From: Impatiens glandulifera
Lineage: Eukaryota; Streptophyta; Magnoliopsida; Ericales; Balsaminaceae
Reading direction: 5' to 3'
Length of the DNA: 64,000 nt
Assembly: GCF_907164915.1 (NCBI RefSeq)
Contig: NW_025919331.1
Location: 79,010-143,009, forward strand
Positions within the stretch are counted from its first letter, which is position 1, and each line of letters opens with the position of its first letter. The notes under the pieces are model-generated. The model searched no databases. It worked only from the letters and a program-made list of their open reading frames with translations, and had not been told where the DNA came from. This document shows positions 1 through 11,423 of this stretch, one piece after another. The translations under genes were made by a program, and so were the position numbers.

Positions 1-107
1 TTGGACCTAACTCCATGGTCCTGGATAAATTCTGGCGGTCATGGATGTATTTTTCATGTCTTAGCCCCACGGTCCTAGGTCATTTTTGTTCGTTCATAGG
101 CTAAAAC

Positions 108-1382
108 TGTTAGGATCTAGGTCGCGGCTGGAGGACCGGGGTTGGGTCGGTTAGCGCGTCTCACTCAAAGGGTGGTGATTAATCCGGTTAGAGATTAACA
201 CCGGGGTTTCAATACTACACACACTATCACAAACCCTTGAACTAGGTTCAAGCGCGGAAGAGGTTTGTTTCAGGTTGAAGCAGCACACTTGTATGATAGG
301 CAGAACCGGTTTTGGATGATGTAGGTTTGAGAATTGATGGGTCGGTTTTTGTAACCTGGTGATTCGGTTTGGATAAAGTCAAGTAAGTTAGAGCGGTGTA
401 GGTAAGTTAGTACAGGTCGGTTAGAAAGTAGAACCAGCAGAAAGTAAATAATAAGACAGATTTTATGGATGTTCGGAGATAAAACTCCTACGTCACCCCT
501 TCTTCTCGAAACCGCGAGAAGGATATTCACTAAGGAATACAAATACAATCCGATCGAGACTTATTTCCTGCTCGATAACGCTCGTACAATTTGCACCGAA
601 ATTGTAAATACACTTCAACTTAGCACTTATGCTTTCTAGAGATAGAACACACTGTTTTCACTTGTAAATTAAATGCTCGCTATATCGCTTGTGTCCCCGC
701 ATTTACTCCTCTTCAGCTGCTCCTTTTATATGTGAAATATGCCAACGGTCATATTTCACTTCCTTGAATTTGATTGGCTGAACAGAGGTTCAGTGATACA
801 GACCTGGCGGTCATCTTATCAGACCTGGCGGTCAACTTTGCAGACTTGGCAGTCTGTTCTTCCGGTGTGTAAGACAAACCTGCTAGGTTTGTCTTTTACT
901 CAATGTGGTAACTGTTAGTTAGACAATTGTCTGTACTTGGAAGATTGCCTTTCTGATTTATCCCGAAGTGGAAAGATCCCGTAGGACGGTTTTCTGCAGC
1001 CTACAGAATGTCCTCAGACTTGTATGAATATAACAATGTTCAGTCTGTTCCTTTGGTATCATTCTCAACAAATACCCGAAGTATCCTCTTGTGTTGGTCG
1101 GTTATTTAACTTAACCGGATGACTTCCGGTGTGATTGGTTTAACCGGACATCTTCCGGTTATTTCCTTTGCCTTCTAGCTGATCAGTTGTCTGGTGTTTC
1201 CGGTTCTTAGCTCTGGCCGATCCTTTCTTTGTGCGGTCATGTTTCGAATGTTCCTGGTCGGTTTAATAGCTTGACCGGTTAATCTTCTTAACCGGTTCAT
1301 TTGTTTGTCCGGTCCGGTTCCTTGTTCCTGCATGGAAGGTTTATATGTTAAGTTCTGTGAACCGGTCTAATTTTATCTAACA
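108..1382 (-). mobile_element. Solo LTR (family B-like) with TSD
   Basis: The stretch opens TGTTAGGATC and closes TTATCTAACA, the same termini as the two LTRs of element B, and resembles them along its whole length. The five bases before it (103-107) and after it (1383-1387) are both AAAAC, a perfect target duplication. No internal retroelement sequence is attached, so this is a solo LTR left by LTR-LTR recombination. Orientation follows element B, whose coding strand is minus. A minus-strand TATAAAAGG box lies near 721-731. Small ORFs inside it are not genes. Confidence 0.92.
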
Positions 1383-2975
1383 AAAACCTTAGGACCGAGT
1401 GTTCTTATTTTGGTCTAAATTTCAGAAGCATGTTACTTTTGATTGGGATGATGAAATCACAATATGTAAGCTACAGTAGGTTCATATGATCATGAAGAAT
1501 AAAAGCACTAACATAAATCACGATTTTGAAGCCCCTACAAGGATAAATTTTAAATAGTCATTTCTAGGTCAAATTTTAGAATATTTTAAATTAAACCATT
1601 TCTAGGACTGATTTTTGTTTCATTAGATTTGAAATGATGAATATAGTTAATCTAAACAAAAAAAAACATCATAACATCATTCAAACAATTTTTAAAGATT
1701 GAATCAAAATCCAAAATTTTTTAAAAATAAGATTTGATTAAATATGATCAAATTAATGAAATAGACACTTGATATTCATCCTAAAATATTAACAAACATG
1801 TATTACAACTAATTGAATCAACAAATCCATATTAGAAGCAAGAACACGAAATTTTAAAAATTCAATTTTTGAACATTATTTTCAAAATTTCAGTTTGATC
1901 ATCATGATCAAAATATGATTACAGTTACTTGGAAATTATCCAAACATGTTTATAAACATGTATTACAACTAATTGAATCAACAAATTCAGATTAGAACAA
2001 GAACACGAAGTTTAAAAAATCCAGTTTTTGAATTTTATTTTTAAAATTTCAGTTTGATCAATCATGATTAAAACGTGATTACAGTTATTTGAAATCATCC
2101 AAACATGTTTACAAACATGTATAGAAACTATCTATATAAAAAATCCAGATTTAAATCGAGAACAGAAACATTTAAAAAAATCTATTTTCAAACTTTTGTT
2201 TCATGTTGAATTGATCGATTCTTTTTAACTAGAAAGCTCGTGCATGATTCATATAATGATTCTCAGCATAAAATTATACAATCAAGCATAAGAACACAAC
2301 CAAATTGATCAAACAATAAAATTTGAAAAAAAATCAAAATTTCCAATCACAAATCATGATAAAACCATATGGATGCATACCAATAGTAGGAGAACACTCC
2401 TAAGGCGTGTTAGCATCTATTCAAGAGCTTGGATTGAAGCTTGGATCGTTTGAACGCGTTTTAAAAAAAAGGTTTGCTGGAATCTTCAAGGTTTGATTTT
2501 AGGCAATGAAATCCAGTGATTGAGGGGTGATTGTTTGATCATTTGGTAGTGAAAGGGTAGGAGGATATTTATAGGGTAGATAGGTCGGTTGACGAGGGAT
2601 AATTTGAGTCAATTTTACCCTCCGACGATCTTATCTTCAACCTTATCTCCAGTAAATGACAGCCTTATCCATCGCAGGATAACTCTTCTAGATAAGGGAG
2701 AAACATAGGCGCTGACGAGAGGGTCACGTGGACGAAAAGATCAAGGGATTTGATTACTTGTGGAGAAAGCTAGAGCTTCTAGAAGGTTGGATGTTGGCGA
2801 TTCCAGCGAAGAAGACAAAGGAAACGACGCCATTTTGGGTAACGGGATGCCGAGTTCTGTCTAGTTCGGTCAATGGTCAACATAGTTGACTAACGGGGTT
2901 ATTCTATCCCGTTAGTTGATTCAATGCGGGCGCGCGAACGTGGTTTCGTTAAATCCGACTACGTATTAACGTATA
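1383..2975. other. AT-rich non-coding DNA, no gene seen
   Basis: No coding similarity was recognised in any frame. The stretch holds a degenerate repeat of about 160 bp (listed separately). A minus-strand TATA-like tract (TATAAATATCC) near 2564-2576 would suit the promoter of a minus-oriented LTR, but I could not define LTR ends. The first 107 bases of the window continue directly into this stretch once the solo LTR and its TSD are removed. Confidence 0.5.
1791..2200. repeat. Degenerate ~160-bp tandem repeat
   Basis: A block beginning AAACATGTATTACAACTAAT occurs at about 1795 and 1955, with a third, more diverged copy at about 2114. The blocks share downstream text such as AAGAACACGAA and CAGTTTGATCA. 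The period is about 160 bp over roughly 2.5 units. It is AT-rich with no open frame worth noting. It may be part of an LTR or untranslated region. Confidence 0.75.
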
Positions 2976-3235
2976 AAGTAATTAGACGACGTCTACTCGC
3001 CCATTACTCAAACCATGTCTAAAGTAATTAGACGACATCTATTCACGCATTACTTAGACCACGTCTGAAGTAATTAGACGATGTCTACTCGCGTATTACT
3101 CAGACCACGTCTGAAGTAATTAGACGATGTCTACTCGCGCATTATTCAGACTACGTCTGAAGCAATTAGACGACGTCTCCTTGTGCAATCGTTGAAACAC
3201 GTCTAAAGGAGTTAAACGACGTCCGAATAGACAGA
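2976..3235. repeat. 46-bp tandem repeat, ACGT-rich
   Basis: About five and a half units of 46 bp, each starting AAGTAATTAGACGACGTCTA and ending with a variant of AGACCACGTCTG. Every unit carries two to three GACGTC/CACGTC (ACGT-core) motifs in opposing orientation. The style matches the ends of element C's LTRs (39180-39310, 58690-58890), so this may be a fragment of a C-like LTR. Confidence 0.85.
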
Positions 3236-3373
3236 CTTCTTCAAATCTATACCTCACAAAACTAAGTTACCCAACTTAGTTTTGTTCAAGTTACAACTTA
3301 GGGTTAGTTGGCTTGTCAGACTATTGATAACGAGAACTGTTGATGAGCTAAGTACGTAGTTAGACGGATGCTT

Positions 3374-3545
3374 CCTTCAGACGTCTGCTAGCGCTCTTCT
3401 TTAGACCACATCTGATGAAGATAAACGACGTCTTCTCGTGCTCTTCTTCAGACCACGTCTAATGAAGATAGACGACGTCTGCTCGCGCTCTTCTTCAAAC
3501 CACGTTTAATGAAGATAGACGACGTCTTCTTGCGCTCTTCTTCAA
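3374..3545. repeat. 47-bp tandem repeat, ACGT-rich
   Basis: Three to four units of about 47 bp run from ATGAAGATA through GACGACGTCT and CTCTTCTTCAGACC to ACGTCTA. The preceding text (3300-3373) resembles element C's LTR in the same orientation. The array abuts the LTR end of the Tork-like element. Confidence 0.8.
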
Positions 3546-3726
3546 AACTGAATGTTATATAAACTTGTGTCATAACCTTAGTCTATCATGATGTAAACTA
3601 TGTTCTGAACTCCTTAATAAGATTTTCTCTTCTAGAGGATGTAGTCAAGTTTTATCTTGGTGAACCACGTTAAAATATGTGTCATTATTTATTATTTATG
3701 TCATCTCCTGCATTTCTGTTACAACA
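3546..3726 (+). repeat. 5' LTR end of old Tork-like copia
   Basis: This block matches 19165-19348 along its length: GTTATATAAAC...CATGATGTAA...GACGTAGTCAAGTTTTAT...TTACAACA. It ends in ACAACA and is followed three bases later by a primer-binding-like TGGTATTGGAG (3730-3740). It is therefore the R/U5 end of a plus-strand copia LTR. The LTR start cannot be placed. Confidence 0.7.
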
Positions 3727-3729
3727 AAC

Positions 3730-3960
3730 TGGTATTGGAGAAAAGTAAATTTGATTGTTTGTTCTTTCAATTTAAACGACAATATTAAGAATTAAGATCG
3801 ACGGATTTTGAAGGAGAAGATGATGTGGCAAATAAAGATGCAGACTCTACTAAAAGGACCGGGCTTATGTGGTTGTTTAAGTTGTTGACATAAGAAAAAC
3901 CGCTGAAATGTTCATTTTGGAGAACAAAATGGCATATTAAGATATAAACTCTACTAAAAC
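3730..3960 (+). pseudogene. Tork-like copia PBS and gag start, interrupted
   Basis: A degenerate initiator-tRNA primer site (TGGTATTGGAG) is followed by gag N-terminal text. In one frame near 3833-3880 the translation reads WQIKMQTLLKGPG, the usual copia motif after the F-D-G start. Frameshifts and stops abound. Element A1 is inserted at 3961, and the same gag resumes at 14639 with the matching downstream part. It is an ancient, dead copy. Confidence 0.75.
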
Positions 3961-4139
3961 TGTTGGGTCAAATTATTTTGACTAAGTGTCAAAGTAGTTT
4001 GACTATTGAAATTTATATGATGATTGTATATTAAACTCAATCCATGCCGTCTAATTGTTTTTGGTATAGGTGTATTGAAAACAGGTTACATTAGACTTAT
4101 TCTTAATGAGGTTCATTGGACTGATTTGGCATTAGATGT

Positions 4140-4510
4140 ACGGAGTTAGACGTGCAGTCTAACTAGCGGAGTTAGACGTGCAGTCTAACTAGCGGAGTTA
4201 GATGTGCAGTCTAACTAGCGGAGTTAGACGTGCAGTCTAACTAGTGAGAGTTAGACGTGCAGTCTAACTAGTGAGAGTTAGACGTGTAGTCTAACTCCTT
4301 CAGATTAGTATGAAGGGATGAATAGTTAGACGTGCATTCTAACTAATGAAAGTTAGACGTGCAGTCTAACTAATGGAAGTTAGACGTGTAGTCTAACTCC
4401 TTCAGATTAGTCTGAAGTGAATTGTAATTAGACGTGAAGTCTAATCCCATTAGACCAGGTGGTCTAATTGATGCTGATATTAGACAGGGGCGTCTAATTT
4501 CATTAGACGA
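4140..4510 (+). repeat. LTR array of TTAGACGTGCAGTCTAA units
   Basis: At least eight units of about 25 bp, each with an imperfect palindrome (arms TTAGAC/GTCTAA, spacer GTGCA or GTGTA), followed by looser TTAGAC...GTCTAA copies. The same array is in the A1 3' LTR (13410-13790) and, reversed, in both A2 LTRs. Confidence 0.88.
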
Positions 4511-4845
4511 GGTCGTCTAAGTGAAATACGTCTAATGCTAGGCTTAAGTAGTTGCTTGAAGCTAGCACCCGTCTACCCACGATCAACTAGCTGTACGCTA
4601 CTCCTGCTCCACTTTCCTGTGAAGATCAGTACGACAACTAGTTGCAACCAATTGATTAATTCCACGTAAGCAAATATTCTTCCCACTACTTGTTTTTGTA
4701 GGAATATCCTTGAAAAATATTTGGCGCACTACGAGATTGGTACGTCCACAATCTTAGTGCTCAGAGTCTACCATGTACTATGGAGAGGTTCTAATGGAAG
4801 CTCGCCACGTGTCATTATGAAAGATTCGACCGTTAATACCTGCTC

Positions 4846-4855
4846 CTATTTAAAG
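4846..4855 (+). promoter_or_regulatory. TATA-like box of A1 5' LTR
   Basis: CTATTTAAAG lies in the LTR downstream of the palindrome array; the same box is at about 14113-14122 in the 3' LTR. The position suits the U3/R boundary. Function is inferred. Confidence 0.5.
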
Positions 4856-4995
4856 ATCATCAAGGACAACGGAAGAATCATCGATCTATCGATACTCAGA
4901 TTATTCTACCTTAAGCATCCAAATTGAGTGAGTTGTTTTCTTCTTTTACTGAGTGTTCAATCAAGAAAGAGTTAGAATCAAAGCATTGTATTAGC

Positions 4996-6794
4996 TAGGG
5001 CTGCAAATGAGCCGAGTAGAGCTCGAATTTACTTGAGCTCGAACTCGACTCGATTTAGTATTTATTAGCTCGACTCGAACTCGAGCTCGATCGAGTTTAT
5101 AAATTTAAGTTCGAGCTTGACTCGACTATTTACCTATAAGCTCGGCTCGACTCGAAAAGCTCGAACTCAAGCTCGAATTCAAGATCGAGTTCGAGCTTAA
5201 ACTCAAACTCGAGCTCGAATTCAAGCTCGAACTCGAACTCAAACTAAAATTTATTTTCAAAATGAAATATCAAACTTTCATACATATTCAACATTTAAAA
5301 CATAATATTTAAAATTGAAAATATAAAAAAATCATAACTATTTAAATTTCCAAAATCATGATAATCCAAAAAGCATTCAACCAAAATTACTAGTCAAAAT
5401 TCTAAAATATAAAATTCTAAAATTAAAGTACAATACTAAATAAATTGTTTGAACATTCAATATATCAATATTTTTAAGTCACGTTCTTCAAGCATAGCAC
5501 AAATACACCTACCTGCATTTATGCTTAAAAATAATTAATATAAAAAGTATATGTTAAAACAAATAACTAAAATTTAAATTACTTTAAGGTTTAAGGATAG
5601 ATACGGATAAAAACAAATTTAACCTATTTTTTATTAAATATTATTATATATAATTAAATTATCTGGGTACAAATATAACAAGAATTTATTGACTTATTTA
5701 TAGAAAGAATCTATTAATTTATTTATATATTAAAATATATTATTAACATTGTAAATTCATTTTTTCTTTCAACATATTATATATAATATATACTAACCTT
5801 TTTTATCTCTTCATAATATATACAAAATATATACTAACATTTTTTTATCTTTTATTATATATAGTATATTAATATTTCAATATTATATATAATATAATAT
5901 AATATTGTTTACACATAATAGTAATTTTCTATATAGATATTAAAAGTATTTTTCTGTATAGATCTATGAACCCTATTAATATATATAATAGTGTTTTTCC
6001 ATATAGATCTATGAACAATTAATATATATAATAGTGTTTTTCCATATAGATCTAAACGATATATATAAGCACAAATTTGTCATAATACAAAAAAAATCAA
6101 AGTTATTTAAAAGTACTAGCAATAACTATAGTAGAAATGAAAATATATTTTAATTTACCTGTAGGTTTCTTGTGAATGAATGACAAAAATAGTGTAGATG
6201 AGAGATAACATAAAAAATGTATTAACCTATTATGAATTAGTGAAAGTAATGATGAAGATAAAAGAAGAAGAAATAGTGAAGAAGGAAGAAGAAGAAGAAG
6301 AAGAAAAGAAATGGTGAAGATAGAGGAAGAAAAAGAAGAAAGAAGAAATGGTGAAGATGAGAAAGAAGAAGAAAGAAGAAATGGTGAAGATGATGAAGAA
6401 GAAGAAGAAATGGTGAAGACCGAAGAAAAAAAAAGAAAAAGAGATGAAGGGTCACTTATGATTGATACATTAGAAATTAGGGTTTTGTTTTATAACAATA
6501 TAATATAATAATGTGGATTATGGGCCTTTTATATGGGCTTTGAAAATAGAGAGAAAAGAAAAAAAAATTGTTTTAAATTTTTTTATATTTAATAAATAAA
6601 TATATTATATATTATCAGGCTCGAAAAAGCTCGACAAGCCGTCGAGCAAGCATTATATGAGCTTGAGTTCGTCTCGAATATGAAACGAGCCGGCTCGAGC
6701 TCGGCTCGAACTCGATCAAAGTCAAACTCAAGCCGAACTTTGATTGAGCGACTCGCGATCAGCTCACGAGCGGCTTGACTCATTTGCAGCCCTA
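4996..6794. mobile_element. Non-autonomous hAT-like element
   Basis: The termini are inverted repeats: TAGGGCTGCAAATGAG at the left and its reverse complement ending GCAGCCCTA at the right. The flanking octamers are GTATTAGC (4988-4995) and ATATTAGC (6795-6802). The A1 3' LTR, without the insertion, reads CTATTAGC at the matching place (near 14267-14274), so the empty site is visible. Inside are long runs of GAGCTCGAACTCGACTCGA-like text at both ends, an AT-rich middle and a GAAGAAGA-rich tract at 6240-6450. No transposase was recognised. Confidence 0.88.
6240..6450 (+). repeat. Purine-rich GAAGAA/GGTGAAGA microsatellite
   Basis: Imperfect GAA/GGTGAAGAT repeats inside the hAT-like element. 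Both strands stay open over about 200 bp because of composition, giving Glu/Lys-rich and Phe/Leu-rich frames. I do not regard either as a gene. Confidence 0.8.
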
Positions 6795-7180
6795 ATATTA
6801 GCTGAGTGATATTCTTCGTTTTGTAAGTTAAACAGAGCCTGTTCTGTTCAACATAGAACTAATCGTGCGACTATATTTGATTCTTTGAATGTTTAGTGAA
6901 TCCTTCCGGTGGTTGGAAGAAGGGGTGACGTAAGAGAGTTAACTCCGAACATCCATAAACAAACTACTGTGTTGTTTCTTTCTGTCATCTTTACATTTTT
7001 GGTTCTTAGCTTCAAACCCAAGCAAACATTTCCGTACTTGAATAGTTCAAGAGTTTGCAAGGGTTTGTGCAAAATAGAAAGTGATCTAACTCCTTAACAA
7101 GATTTCTATCAAATTGTTTATCCTAAGTCGTTATCAATCGCTAGACCCCCGTCTCTATTGATTACGCCGATCCTATCAAT

Positions 7181-7192
7181 TGGTATCAGAGT
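7181..7192 (+). promoter_or_regulatory. Primer-binding site of A1
   Basis: TGGTATCAGAGT lies two bases after the LTR end. It complements the 3' end of initiator Met tRNA except for the last base. It serves as priming site for minus-strand DNA synthesis. Confidence 0.85.
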
Positions 7193-7228
7193 TTTGTTTC
7201 CTATTTTAAAGCTTAAAGAACCTAAATC

Positions 7229-8698
7229 ATGTCTATCATCAACGAGATCCATATTCTATCAAGAGACAACTGTGACTATTGGATGATGAGAATGCAAGCT
7301 TACTTGGCTGCTCTTGATTGCGATATGTGGAACGTCATTACTGATGGCCCCATAAAGATCTTGAAGCCAAGAAATGAGTGGACTACTGAAGATAAGATGA
7401 CCAACAACCTGAATAATATGGCCATGAATATTTTGTATCAATCGATCAACATGAACATATTCTACGAAATCAAGTCATGTTTCTTTGCTAAAGAAATATG
7501 GGAGAAGCTAACTCAGATTTATGGTAGAAACGCTCAAGAAAAGAAGAATCAGAAAGACCAGAAAGTTTTCATGTGTGTTGAAAACAAATCCAAATGGGCT
7601 GACAGGGATTCAGAGGAGTCCCTTGCTGAAAAAGAGACTGAAGTTGTAGCATGCTTGATGGAAGATGACCAATCCAAGGTAAATGATGTTTCTACACCAG
7701 AATTTACCAACGAAGAGTTAACTGCTGCACTCAATGAAATGGTCATTGAGTATAAGATGTTATAAGATTCGTTTTATGAGATGAAAGTAAAATATGAAGC
7801 CAACATTTCGTCCTTTCATAAAACTTCTAAAACAAATGATTTTGAAAAGAAAGAAGTAGAGATCTCATATGAGAATGAGATGCTCAAAGAACAGATTCAA
7901 ACTCTCTCTGCTGAAAACAAAAGGCTAAACTATGTAGTTAGTGCATGGACAAGGTCTGGAGATGCTGTCAAATATCAGATCAGCATGTTAAAACCTGCTG
8001 GATCTAGATCCGATTTAGGATTTGATGGCTATGACTCAAACATGTCGTGCAAAAAGTCAAACTCATCGAATGACAAGCTTAAGCCAATAAGCTTTGTTAA
8101 AGGGAGTTTAACTAATATTGAATTTGATCCGATTAATGAAGAAGTAGCTTTTAAGAATGAAATAACTTATGTTCCGCCGACTGTCAGCTGGCTGAAAAAT
8201 AAGTTACATGCAGCCAACAGGTCTGGCAACCTAAAACCTGACTCAAAGTCAAGGAGTTTTAAAAGAAAATCTTCTTCAAAATCTAAGGGATCAGTGGCTA
8301 GCAGGAAGGCGTCTGTTATGTCAAAATCATACGCACTAATTACTAAACAAAAAGGAAACAGACGGCTTCTCACTGATATAGCAGATTGTTCTGGATATAA
8401 GATCACTTTTGGTGATAATAAGAAGGGTAAGACCATGGGTAAGGGTAAGATTATCCATGGTAATTTAACCATTAATGATGTGTTACTTGTGGACAACCTG
8501 TACTATAACCTGATCAGTATTAGTCAACTATGTGATAATGGCTTATCATTCGATTTTCAAAATCATGCATGTTTAGTTAAGGATCAACATGGTAATACTT
8601 TGCTAATTGGTAGTAGAGTAGGAAACTCATATAAAATGAACTGGCAAAAAGAATCTTATGATCCTATGTGCTTGATTGCCAAAAACGACCAGAAATGA
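7229..8698 (+). pseudogene. gag: A1 gag fused to start of pol by deletions
   Basis: One frame begins with an ATG, MSIINEIHILSRDNCDYWMM, followed by the typical Sirevirus gag N-terminus (DMWNVITDGP, EWTTEDK, EIWEKLTQ). After about residue 105 the text jumps to the region that follows the zinc knuckle in C and A2, so the rest of capsid and the CCHC box are gone. A TAA at 7763-7765 interrupts the frame. Later, KSYALITKQKGN jumps straight to text that lies after the protease active site (ITFGDN, GKGKIIHGNLTI), so the Asp-Ser-Gly motif is also missing. The frame ends at TGA 8696-8698, where B has Trp ([10 protein letters not shown]). As it stands it cannot make working capsid/nucleocapsid or protease. 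Confidence 0.85.
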
Positions 8699-11423
8699 TT
8701 ATGGCATAAAAGGTTGAACCATTTAAACTTCAAAACCATCAACAACATTTGTTCAAACAATTTAGTTATTGGTTTACCGAAACATCAGATTTCAAATGAC
8801 AAGGTATGCTCTACTTACCAGTTCGACAAACAGGGCAGATTACCGTTCAAAAGTAAAGGGAAATCTCAATCCAAACGTTGCTTTGAATTGTTACATATGG
8901 ATCTGTTTGGTCAAATTCATGTAAAGAGCCTAGGAGGAAGAGATTTGCCCTAATTGTTATTGATGATTTCTCTCGATTTACATGGGTAGCATTTTTGCCA
9001 TCAAAGGATAAAACTGCTAAAAATTTGATTAGAATATTTAAAAGAATTCAGAATCATAAATCTTTGAATATTGCATGCATTAGAAGTGACCAGGGAACTG
9101 GGTTCACTAACAGATACTTATCATCTTATCTCGAGGAGTCCAGAATTAGGCACGAGTTGTCTAGTGCAAGAACTCCACAGAAAAATGGAATTGTTGAGAA
9201 CTCTGAAGGAAGTAGCGAGATCTATGCTGGCTGAATCAGACGTACCTCAGAGGTTCTGGGCAGAAGCCATAAATACTACTTGTTACACACAAAATCAACC
9301 AATAATTAACAAACGTTTTGATAAAACTCCCTATGAACTGTATTATGGAAGAATTCCCACAGTTTCTTACTTTAAAGTATTTGGGTGTAAATATTTTATT
9401 CATAACAATGGAAAGGTTTATTTGACTACTTTTGATGCTAAAGTAGATGAGGGATTCATGTTGGGATACTCCTCAGTAAGCAAGGCTTATAGAGTATACA
9501 ACAACAGAACTCTAACCGTTGAGGAATCCCTCCATGTAGTCTTTGATGAACCTGTTGAGAGCAAATCCATTGATCCCATTGACCTTGCTGACAGACTAGA
9601 AGCAACAAGTCTTGAGTCTGTAAGTGAGGAAGAAGCATTGGATAAACGGATTTTGTTGTCTGACCCTATGAATGATCCGGTTGAGATTCAACCAGACGTA
9701 CAAACTCCTGTTCAACAACCTGTTGAGAGTTCAGACGTCGCGGAGTCACCCGTTCAGATGACTAATACCTTTGGATCCAACTTCAGATGGAACAGAAATC
9801 ATCCACCTGAATTGATCATCGGAAATCATTTCTCTCCTCGAAGGACAAGACGTTAATTGATGGATAAAATGGCCAATTCTGTTTTTATTTCTCAGATTGA
9901 ACCCAAGAAAATTGGTGAAGCAGTAGTTGATCCTAATTGGATAAATGCTATGCAGGAGGAGTTAAACCAATTTATGAGAAATAAAGTATGACATCTAACT
10001 CCTAGACCGACTGACCAGTCAGTCATAGGAACAAGATGGGTCTTTAGAAATAAGTTTAGTGAAGATGGCTTAGTTATTAGAAACAAAGCCCGTTTAGTTG
10101 CTTAAGGATACAGACAAGAGGAAGGTATCGACTTTGATGAGTCTTTTGTACCTGTAGCAAGACTTGAGGCAATTAGAATCTTCCTAGCATATGTATCATT
10201 TAAGAACTTCAAAGTTTTTCAAATGGATGTAAAAAGTGCATTTTTAAATGGTAAATTAAATGAAGATATCTATGTTGAACAACCCCCTCGTTTTATAGAT
10301 CATACTTCACCAAATCATGTTTATAAACTTGACAAAGCCCTGTATGGTCTAAAACAAGCTCCTGGAGTTTGGTATGACACTTTAACTGATTTTCTGTTTG
10401 ATCATGATTTTTTTATTGGAACTGTGGATAAAACCCTGTTTAGATTCACTAAAAATTATCACATCTTACTTGTTCAAATATGTTGATGATATTATATTTG
10501 TCTCAACTAATCCCAAATTGTGTGAGAAATTTGCTAAGATGATGCAGGACATATTTGAAATGAGCATGATGGGAGAATTAACTTTCTTCCTTGGGCTTCA
10601 AGTCCGTCAGCTAGAGAAAAGAACCTTCATTAATTAGGACAAGTATACCAAATAACTTCTAAAGAAGTTTGGAATGGAGAACTGTTCTGCCGCAGCCACT
10701 CCAATGAGCTCCTCTAGTAAATTGGATAAAGATGAAGGTGGCCAAAGTGTGGATGTCACAGCCTGTAGAGGACTTATTGGTTCACTGCTCTATGTGACCG
10801 CTAGTAGACCAGATATCCAATTTGTTGTTGGTATCTGTGGAAGATTTCAGGCTAATCTTAAACTCTCTCATTTTACTGTTGCTAAACGCATTCTTAAATA
10901 CTTAAAGGTAACTCAAAATGTGGGACCATGGTATCCGAAGGATTCAAGTTTCAATTTGACCAGTTTCTCAAATGCAGATTATGCAAGCTGCAAAATTGAT
11001 AGAAAGAGCACAAGTGGAACTTGCCAGTTCCTTAGAGATCGTCTTATCTCATGGTTTAGCAAGAAGCAGAAGTTGGTTGCCACGTCTACAGCTGAAACAG
11101 AGTATCTCACTACTGGAAGTTGTTGCTCTCAACTTTTGTGGGTTCAACAACAGCTCAGGGACTATGGGATTGAAGCTGAAGAATCTCCAATTTTCTGCGA
11201 CAATAATAGTGCCATTGCAATCACCTATAACCCAGTTCTGCATTCTCGAACAAAGCATATCGAAATAAGGTATCATTTTAACCGAGAACACGTCAATCAG
11301 AAGCAGATTCATCTTCAATATATTCCTACAGATCAACAAACGACAGATATCTTCACAAAGCGTCTTCCAGAAGCTAAGTTTTCTCTTTTTAGAAATATTT
11401 TAGGTCTTGTTGATCTTGATTGA
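8699..11423 (+). pseudogene. pol: A1 pol: integrase, RT, RNase H (decayed)
   Basis: Pieces in order: GAG-pre-integrase [15 protein letters not shown] (8699), integrase HMDLFGQ and IRSDQGTGF (about 8895-9110), ARTPQKNGIVE (about 9166), RT with [11 protein letters not shown] (about 10219) and [13 protein letters not shown], then RNase H with TSGTCQF, AETEY and a final DIFTKRLPEAKFS, ending at a TGA. Frameshifts occur near 8945, 9195 and at the RT active site near 10482, where two bases are missing next to the YVDD codons. Stops include TAA after RTRR (about 9855), TGA at a Trp codon (about 9988), TAA at a Gln codon (about 10105), TAG (about 10636) and TAA (about 10652). Compared with B's 1091-codon open frame it is dead. 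Confidence 0.9.

Larger units (their letters stand above)
3961..7178 (+). repeat. 5' LTR of A1 (split by hAT-like element)
   Basis: It begins TGTTGGGTCA and ends CGATCCTATCA. Without the inserted element 4996-6794 and one TSD copy it is 1411 bp, against 1407 bp for the 3' LTR. An array of roughly 25-bp units containing TTAGACGTGCAGTCTAA fills 4140-4400. The plus-strand box CTATTTAAAG at 4846-4855 is a plausible core promoter. Confidence 0.9.

Noticed and set aside
270..548. 92-aa minus-strand frame
   Set aside because: It lies inside a solo LTR and has no similarity to any protein; open by chance.
2976..3545. Possible CRISPR-like array (46-47 bp repeats)
   Set aside because: Units are contiguous without unique spacers and lie in plant LTR sequence; they are ordinary tandem repeats.
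6237..6508. Glu/Lys-rich plus frame and Phe/Leu-rich minus frame
   Set aside because: Both come from a GAAGAA-type microsatellite inside the hAT-like element.
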